A stretch of DNA of 64,000 nt from Geodermatophilus arenarius (lineage in GTDB: Bacteria > Actinomycetota > Actinomycetes > Mycobacteriales > Geodermatophilaceae). The stretch covers positions 62,001 to 126,000 of the forward strand of contig NZ_JBHSGR010000006.1 in assembly GCF_042654585.1 (NCBI RefSeq). The letters run 5' to 3'. A program made the translations under genes and the position numbers. Below, in pieces: positions 59,874-64,000 of this stretch (position 1 is the stretch's first letter; each line of letters starts with the position of its first letter). The notes under the pieces were generated by a model that was given only the letters and a program-made list of their open reading frames with translations, searched no databases and was not told where the DNA came from.

Positions 59874-60305
59874 GTGCTCAAGGGCTTCAAGGACTTCCTG
59901 CTGCGCGGCAACGTCGTCGAACTGGCCGTCGCGGTGGTCATCGGCACCGCGTTCACCGCGGTCGTCACCGCGTTCACCGACGCGTTCCTCACCCCGCTGA
60001 TCGCGCTGGTCACCGGTGGCGGCGGCGTCGGCGGCGAGTTCACCGTCGACGGCGAGACGTTCACCTACGGCGCGTTCGTCAGCCAGGTGGTCACGTTCGT
60101 GCTGACCGCGGCGGTCGTCTACTTCGTCGTCGTGGTGCCGATGAAGCGCATCACCGAGCGGCGGCGGCGCGGCGTCGAGGCCGGGCCCGCGGAGCCGACC
60201 GAGGTGGAGCTGCTCGCCCAGATCCGCGACCTGCTCCGGAACGGCCCCGTCCCGGACACCGCCCCGAGCGAGCGGGGGGTGGGGAGGACGACGTCCTTCG
60301 ACTAG
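59874..60305 (+). CDS. mscL: Large-conductance mechanosensitive channel
   Basis: A 143-residue channel that opens under membrane tension to release solutes after osmotic downshock. LKGFKDFLLRGNVVELAVAV is the N-terminal helix and TM1, with VVIGTAFTAVVTAFTDAFLT; TM2 is VVTFVLTAAVVYFVVVVPMK; the C-terminal helix is EVELLAQIRDLL. GTG at 59874. Its TAG stop overlaps the TAG stop of the convergent gene within a single ctag. Confidence 0.96.
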   Translation: MLKGFKDFLLRGNVVELAVAVVIGTAFTAVVTAFTDAFLTPLIALVTGGGGVGGEFTVDGETFTYGAFVSQVVTFVLTAAVVYFVVVVPMKRITERRRRGVEAGPAEPTEVELLAQIRDLLRNGPVPDTAPSERGVGRTTSFD

Positions 60306-61000
60306 TCGGAGCCCCAGTGCGGCGGCCGGTCCTCCAGGTACCGGCGGTCCGGGTCGCGGTCGTCGGGGCGCTCGCCCCAGCCGAGGTCGCGGTCGTCGGG
60401 CGCCCGCTCGGCCGGGGCCGCCGGCGCCGGCGGGGGCGCCTCGGCCACCGGCACCCCGAGCCCGTCGAGGACCTCCGCCGAGGGCAGCCCGGCCAGCACC
60501 GGCCCCGGGACGGCGAGCTTCGCGCCACGGGTCCCCGAGCCGACGACGACGAGCCCCGCGGCGGCCACCGCGGCGTCGACCAGCACCGGCCACGACGCGG
60601 GCAGCCCGATCGGGGTGATCCCGCCGTAGGCCATCCCGCTCTCGGCGACGGCGACGTCCTGCGGCGCGAACGACGCCTTGCGCGCGCCCAGGTGCCGCCG
60701 GACCAGGCCGTTGACGTCGGCGCGGGTGGTCGCGAGGACGACGCAGGCCACCAGCGTCGTCTGCCCCGCCCGGCGCGCGGCCACGACGACGCAGTTGGCC
60801 GAGGCCTCCGGCGGCACCCCGTACGCCTCGGTGAAGGCGGCGGTGTCGGCGAGCGCGTCGTCGACGGGGGCGACCCACGCGGGCCCGGGCAGGCCGGGAA
60901 GCGCGGCCGCGACCGGGCCGGCGAGCAGGTCGGGGCGCGAGGCGGCGGGCACCCAGGTCAGCGAGCCGAGGGCGGGGGGCTGGTCGGTCGGGTCGGGCAC
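60302..61000 (-). CDS. YbaK/EbsC-type aminoacyl-tRNA deacylase-like protein
   Basis: A 232-residue protein with a YbaK/ProX-like domain: AFTEAYGVPPEASANCVVVA, TLVACVVLATTRADVNGLVR, KASFAPQDVAVAESGMAYGG and ITPIGLPASWPVLVDAAVAA, including the G-x-I-T-P-I-G loop. Members remove wrong amino acids from tRNA. The last 45 residues are acidic and Asp/Arg/Pro-rich (DDRDLGWGERPDDRDPDRRY). GTG at 61000 with AGGA upstream. Convergent with mscL. Confidence 0.9.
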   Translation of the reverse strand: MPDPTDQPPALGSLTWVPAASRPDLLAGPVAAALPGLPGPAWVAPVDDALADTAAFTEAYGVPPEASANCVVVAARRAGQTTLVACVVLATTRADVNGLVRRHLGARKASFAPQDVAVAESGMAYGGITPIGLPASWPVLVDAAVAAAGLVVVGSGTRGAKLAVPGPVLAGLPSAEVLDGLGVPVAEAPPPAPAAPAERAPDDRDLGWGERPDDRDPDRRYLEDRPPHWGSD

Positions 61001-61089
61001 GTCCCGATCCTGCCCCCTGGCCGGATCCCTGCGACGGACGGCCTGATCACGGGCGGTGGGGACGGCGCCGACCGGCCAGGATGGGGCCC

Positions 61090-61452
61090 ATGATCGGTCA
61101 GTTGCACTCCGTCGTGATCGACGCACCCGACGCGCACGCGCTCGCCACCTTCTACGCCGAGCTGCTGGGGCTGGAGGTGAGCAAGGGCGGCCCGGGCGAC
61201 GACTGGGTCGTGGTCAGCGGCCGCGGGCACCGGCTGGCGTTCCAGCAGGCGCCGGACCTGGTCCCGCCGGACTGGCCGGACCCGCAGCGCCCGCAGCAGT
61301 TCCACCTCGACGTCTACGTGACCGACGTCGACGAGGCGGAGCCGAAGGTGCTCGCCCTGGGCGCGCGGGAGCTGCCCGGCGGCGGGGGCGACTTCCGCGT
61401 CTACGCCGACCCGGTGGGTCACCCGTTCTGCCTGGTGTGGGACGCCGCGTGA
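61090..61452 (+). CDS. VOC superfamily (glyoxalase/bleomycin resistance-like) protein
   Basis: A 120-residue protein with the paired beta-alpha-beta units of the VOC fold: LHSVVIDAPDAHALATFYAE, LLGLEVSKGGPGDDWVVVSG, QFHLDVYVTDVDEAEPKVLA and GDFRVYADPVGHPFCLVW. It resembles the common short actinobacterial glyoxalase-like proteins. The ATG at 61090 is chosen with AGGA eight bases before; ATG at 61081 leaves no room for a ribosome-binding site. The stop overlaps the next start (GTGA). Confidence 0.9.
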   Translation: MIGQLHSVVIDAPDAHALATFYAELLGLEVSKGGPGDDWVVVSGRGHRLAFQQAPDLVPPDWPDPQRPQQFHLDVYVTDVDEAEPKVLALGARELPGGGGDFRVYADPVGHPFCLVWDAA

Positions 61453-61868
61453 GCGCCGAGGTGCCCGACGTCGACCGCAGCGCCGCCAGCGCGTTCGTCG
61501 CGGCCACCGGGTTCGACGTCGCCGAGGTCAGCGGCACCCGGGTCACCGGCACCGTCGAGCTGGGGCCGGACCACCACACCCCGTGGGGCGTCGTGCACGG
61601 CGGCGTCTACTGCGCGGTGATCGAGTCGGCGGCGTCGATCGGCGCCAGCACCGCCGTCGCCGACCGCGGCCAGTTCGCCGTCGGGGTGAACAACAGCACC
61701 GACTTCCTGCGGCCGGTCACCGCCGGCCGGCTCGACGTCGTCGCCGAGCCCGTGCAGCAGGGCCGCACCCTGCAGCTGTGGCTGGTGCAGCTCACCCGCG
61801 CCGAGGACGGCAAGCTCGTCGCCCGCGGCCAGGTGCGCCTGCAGAACGTGCCGTTCCCGGGGGCGTGA
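61449..61868 (+). CDS. PaaI-type hotdog thioesterase
   Basis: A 139-residue hotdog-fold protein: TGTVELGPDHHTPWGVVHGG and VYCAVIESAASIGASTAVAD carry the H-G-G active-site helix; FAVGVNNSTDFLRPVTAGRL and GRTLQLWLVQLTRAEDGKLV complete the fold. It likely hydrolyses an acyl-CoA. GTG start overlaps the VOC stop, and its stop overlaps the phosphotransferase start, so the three form one translationally coupled operon. Confidence 0.92.
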   Translation: MSAEVPDVDRSAASAFVAATGFDVAEVSGTRVTGTVELGPDHHTPWGVVHGGVYCAVIESAASIGASTAVADRGQFAVGVNNSTDFLRPVTAGRLDVVAEPVQQGRTLQLWLVQLTRAEDGKLVARGQVRLQNVPFPGA

Positions 61869-62683
61869 GCGACCGGGCCGGGCGCGCGGCGGCCGCCGCC
61901 ACCGCGGTGGCCGCCGCGCACGGCCTCCGGTCGGCCTGGACGCGGGTGCTGCACGACGGCGTCAACGTCGTCGTGCACCTGGCCCCGGTGCCGGTCGTGG
62001 CGCGGGTGGCGACGCTGACGCCGCTGCTGCGCCCCGACCCGGCCCGCCCGTCCGGCCGGGAGGTCGCGCTGGCCGGCGCCCTGGCCGCGGCCGGCGCCGC
62101 CGTCGTCCCGCCGAGCGACCTGCTGCCGCCCGGGCCGCACGTGCACGACGGGCTGACCCTCACCTTCTGGACCCGCGTGGAGGTGCTGCCGCGGACGCCG
62201 ACCCCGGCCGAGGTGGCCACCGCGCTCGCCGGCCTGCACGAGGTGCTCGCCGGCCTGCCGGTGACCGGGCGCCCGCTGGACACCCCGCTCGACGACCTCG
62301 CGGTCTTCAGCGAGCGGGCGGGCGCGTGGGGCGTCGAGCCCGCCGTCCGCGCGCGGACGGCGGAGCAGGTGGAGGTCCTCCGTCCCCGGCTGAGCGGGCG
62401 CGTGCAGGTGCTGCACGGCGACGCGCACCCCGGCAACCTGCTGGCCACCCCCGACGGCTGGCGGTGGGCCGACCTCGAGGACACCTGCGCCGGGCCGCCG
62501 GAGTGGGACCTCGCCTGCCTGCAGCTCACCTCCCGGCTGGACGGGCGGGCCGCACTCGACGCGGCCGGCGGCCCGTCCGACGCCGAGCTCGCGCCGTGGC
62601 TGGAGCTGCGCCGGCTGCACGCGCGGGCGTGGACGAGCGTCGTCCGCGCGGGTCACACGAGCGGCAGCGCGGACTCCCGGTAG
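61865..62683 (+). CDS. APH-family phosphotransferase
   Basis: A 272-residue kinase-like protein. VLHGDAHPGNLLATPDGWRW is the catalytic loop with H-G-D-x-H-x2-N; the metal-binding motif, usually I-D-x-E/D, appears as WADLEDTCAGPPEWDLACLQ. The N-terminal nucleotide lobe is short (VNVVVHLAPVPVVARVATLT). Substrate unknown; not a proven resistance gene. GTG overlaps the thioesterase stop. Its 3' end overlaps the end of the convergent gene by 31 bases. Confidence 0.9.
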   Translation: MSDRAGRAAAAATAVAAAHGLRSAWTRVLHDGVNVVVHLAPVPVVARVATLTPLLRPDPARPSGREVALAGALAAAGAAVVPPSDLLPPGPHVHDGLTLTFWTRVEVLPRTPTPAEVATALAGLHEVLAGLPVTGRPLDTPLDDLAVFSERAGAWGVEPAVRARTAEQVEVLRPRLSGRVQVLHGDAHPGNLLATPDGWRWADLEDTCAGPPEWDLACLQLTSRLDGRAALDAAGGPSDAELAPWLELRRLHARAWTSVVRAGHTSGSADSR

Positions 62684-63615
62684 GTGGTGCCGGCCAGCGA
62701 CGGCGGCAGCACGTCGGGGTCGAGCACCACGGAGAACAGCGCGCGCGGGTCCTGCAGCGTCGCGGGCGGGCGGGCAGCCGCGCGCGGGACCACGTGGTCC
62801 CAGCGGGCCGGGCGGCGGTGCGGCAGCAGCTCGCGCCCCTCGAACAGGTAGTCGCCGAGCACCTCGCCGACCAGCAGGCCGGCGCCGTGCTCGATCGGCA
62901 GCGCCACCGGGTCGCCGGGGCGGATCTCGTCGAGGAAGGTCGACAGCTGGCGCAGGTCCTTGCTCGGCCGGCGCCCGGAGATCTCCTTGGCCAGTGCGCG
63001 CAGCTCGGCCGGCGACAGGCCCGTGGCGTCGACGTCGATCCCCGACTGGGTGCCCAGCCCCACGACGCCCGCGGCCAGGCACGCGCCCAGCTCGTTGTGC
63101 GCCCGCGGCCGCACGACCCACACCCGGGTGCCCTCGGGCTCGGCCGCCGGCGGGACGTCGTCGGGACCGGGCCAGACGTAGGGCAGGTCGTCGGGCTCGT
63201 CGCCGAACAGCGGGGCGAACCGCGGCCGGTAGAAGTCCGGCTCCTTGGCGAGCAGGTTCGACCGGTGGGACAGGTGCAGCGCCTCGTCGCCGACCCAGGA
63301 GGGCAGCATCCCGGCGCGGGCGAGCTCGTCCTGCGTGGCGCCCTCGACGTCGGGGGCGAACTCGGCGATCAGCGTGTGCGTGCTGTCGGCGAACCCGCGC
63401 TCGCGCCAGACCCGCACCATCGCCAGGCCGTAGACGACCAGCGCCGCCGTCCGCCCGCGCCACATGTGCACGACCGGGTGCGAGGACCAGCCGTAGTCGG
63501 GCAGCTCCAGGGCGCGCAGCACCTGCAGCGTCTCGACCCGCTGCTTGCCCAGGCGCGGTGAGTCCAGCAGCCGCGCGCTCTCCTCGAAGTCGGCCACCGG
63601 CAGGAAGGTCTGCAT
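62653..63615 (-). CDS. MSMEG_6728 family protein with C-terminal EVE/PUA-like domain
   Basis: A 320-residue two-part protein. Residues 1-145 match the MSMEG_6728 family: MQTFLPVADFEESARLLDSP, RLGKQRVETLQVLRALELPD, GWSSHPVVHMWRGRTAALVV. Residues about 165-310 are another module: TRVWVVRPRAHNELGACLAA, GVVGLGTQSGIDVDATGL, LDEIRPGDPVALPIEHGAG, LLVGEVLGDYLFEGRELLPH and ARWDHVVPRAA, the order seen in EVE/PUA-like modules found ahead of Mrr-type nucleases. It may read modified DNA bases. The ATG at 63615 is clear. Function unproven. Confidence 0.78.
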   Translation of the reverse strand: MQTFLPVADFEESARLLDSPRLGKQRVETLQVLRALELPDYGWSSHPVVHMWRGRTAALVVYGLAMVRVWRERGFADSTHTLIAEFAPDVEGATQDELARAGMLPSWVGDEALHLSHRSNLLAKEPDFYRPRFAPLFGDEPDDLPYVWPGPDDVPPAAEPEGTRVWVVRPRAHNELGACLAAGVVGLGTQSGIDVDATGLSPAELRALAKEISGRRPSKDLRQLSTFLDEIRPGDPVALPIEHGAGLLVGEVLGDYLFEGRELLPHRRPARWDHVVPRAAARPPATLQDPRALFSVVLDPDVLPPSLAGTTYRESALPLV

Positions 63616-63646
63616 CGCGGCGGTTCCTGCCCGGTCGGGCGCGCGG

Positions 63647-63946
63647 TCAACCGCCGAGCGCCTCCAGCGCCGCCTCCCAGCGGGCGCGGCGGGCGTCGCC
63701 GTCCTGCTCCCACCAGGCGGGACCGCGCTCCCCCAGCCCGGTCTTGGCCAGCTGCACCCGGTCCCGGGCGGCCCGGACGGCGGCCGGGTCCGGGGCCGTG
63801 CGCACCGCCGCGCGCGCCGCACCCAGGTGGGACAGCAGCCGGGCGCGGACGTCGTCGGGCAGGGACGGGTCCGCCTTCCGCCACCGCCGCCCGTCGACGA
63901 CGACCCAGCGGCCGTCGTCGGTGTGCTCGACCTCGCGGCGGGTCAC
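63647..63946 (-). CDS. Short conserved hypothetical protein
   Basis: A 99-residue protein starting VEHTDDGRWVVVDGRRWRKA, then a helical body (PDDVRARLLSHLGAARAAVR, AAVRAARDRVQLAKTGLGER) and GPAWWEQDGDARRARWEAAL. The pattern is that of small actinobacterial biopolymer-binding-like proteins with R-W-R-K-x-D-P near the start; no function is known. The GTG at 63946 overlaps the stop of the upstream partial gene (GTGA), so the two are coupled. Confidence 0.75.
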   Translation of the reverse strand: MTRREVEHTDDGRWVVVDGRRWRKADPSLPDDVRARLLSHLGAARAAVRTAPDPAAVRAARDRVQLAKTGLGERGPAWWEQDGDARRARWEAALEALGG

Positions 63947-63999
63947 GCGCCGCAGCGGCGGGCGAGCTCCGGCAGCACCTCGCCGAGCGGCGCGTCCAC
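63943..63999 (-). CDS. C-terminal end of an unidentified protein (partial)
   Basis: The last 18 codons of a gene entering from beyond the window: VDAPLGEVLPELARRCGA and a TGA. Too short to identify. Its stop overlaps the start of the next gene, so both are in one operon. Confidence 0.6.
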   Translation of the reverse strand: MDAPLGEVLPELARRCGA

Positions 64000-64000
64000 C

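Overview
The window is a very GC-rich actinobacterial chromosome segment (GTG and TTG starts are common, nearly every codon ends in G or C, and many genes join by a 4-base GTGA or ATGA stop/start overlap). Gene content and order point to Geodermatophilaceae or a close relative. Several blocks keep the order known from mycobacteria: glmU-prs-rplY-pth, metG-tatD-rpfB-rsmA-ispE, rsmI/pmt, and the cluster of 5-FCL, galU, glp (moeA-like), rimJ-like acetyltransferase and sepX/glpR. The organism assignment is an inference from this synteny and composition.

Layout. Bases 1-16.5 kb are an extracellular polysaccharide locus, almost all on the minus strand: an initiating sugar-phosphate transferase, three precursor or glycosyl transfer genes, a flippase, a polymerase/ligase-like membrane protein, a deacetylase, an acyltransferase with SGNH domain, and the end of a Wzz-like protein. 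It also holds a CDP-alcohol phosphatidyltransferase and a TagD-like cytidylyltransferase, and a 1190-residue secreted LamG/PKD protein. From 16.7 to 30 kb lies housekeeping: pth, rplY, prs, glmU, tRNA-Gln, a desaturase with a TetR regulator, ispE, rsmA, rpfB, tatD, metG and two small membrane proteins. From 30 to 38 kb are transporters (APC permease, CorA), a DUF559 remnant, rsmI, a protein O-mannosyltransferase, a MarR-MFS pair and a fused ArsR-SRPBCC regulator.

From 38 to 43 kb is the tRNA-Ala and the division-linked glpR/glp block with galU and 5-FCL. From 43 to 47 kb is a three-gene cluster of MatC-type permease, CaiB-type CoA-transferase and fused AccD/AccA-like carboxyltransferase, which I read as a candidate malonate or dicarboxylate utilisation system. 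From 47 to 53.3 kb are a MarR regulator with a perfect palindrome, a BioF/SPT-like enzyme, a MASE1-GAF-SpoIIE phosphatase, a DUF1232 protein, a hydrolase and an SRPBCC protein. From 53.4 to 58.7 kb is a decaying accessory stretch bracketed by a perfect 22-bp direct repeat, with two intact lipid- or membrane-related genes, a CPBP protease and three broken genes. The last 5 kb return to core genes (FmdB, SAF protein, mscL, YbaK-like, VOC, PaaI-like, phosphotransferase) and end with an unusual two-domain MSMEG_6728-family protein.

Three genes (pth, rsmA, the rimJ-like acetyltransferase) have conserved N-termini that reach upstream of their canonical start codons, or poorly supported starts, and each has an in-frame CTG just behind the preceding stop codon. 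No CRISPR array, rRNA gene, integrase or transposase is visible.
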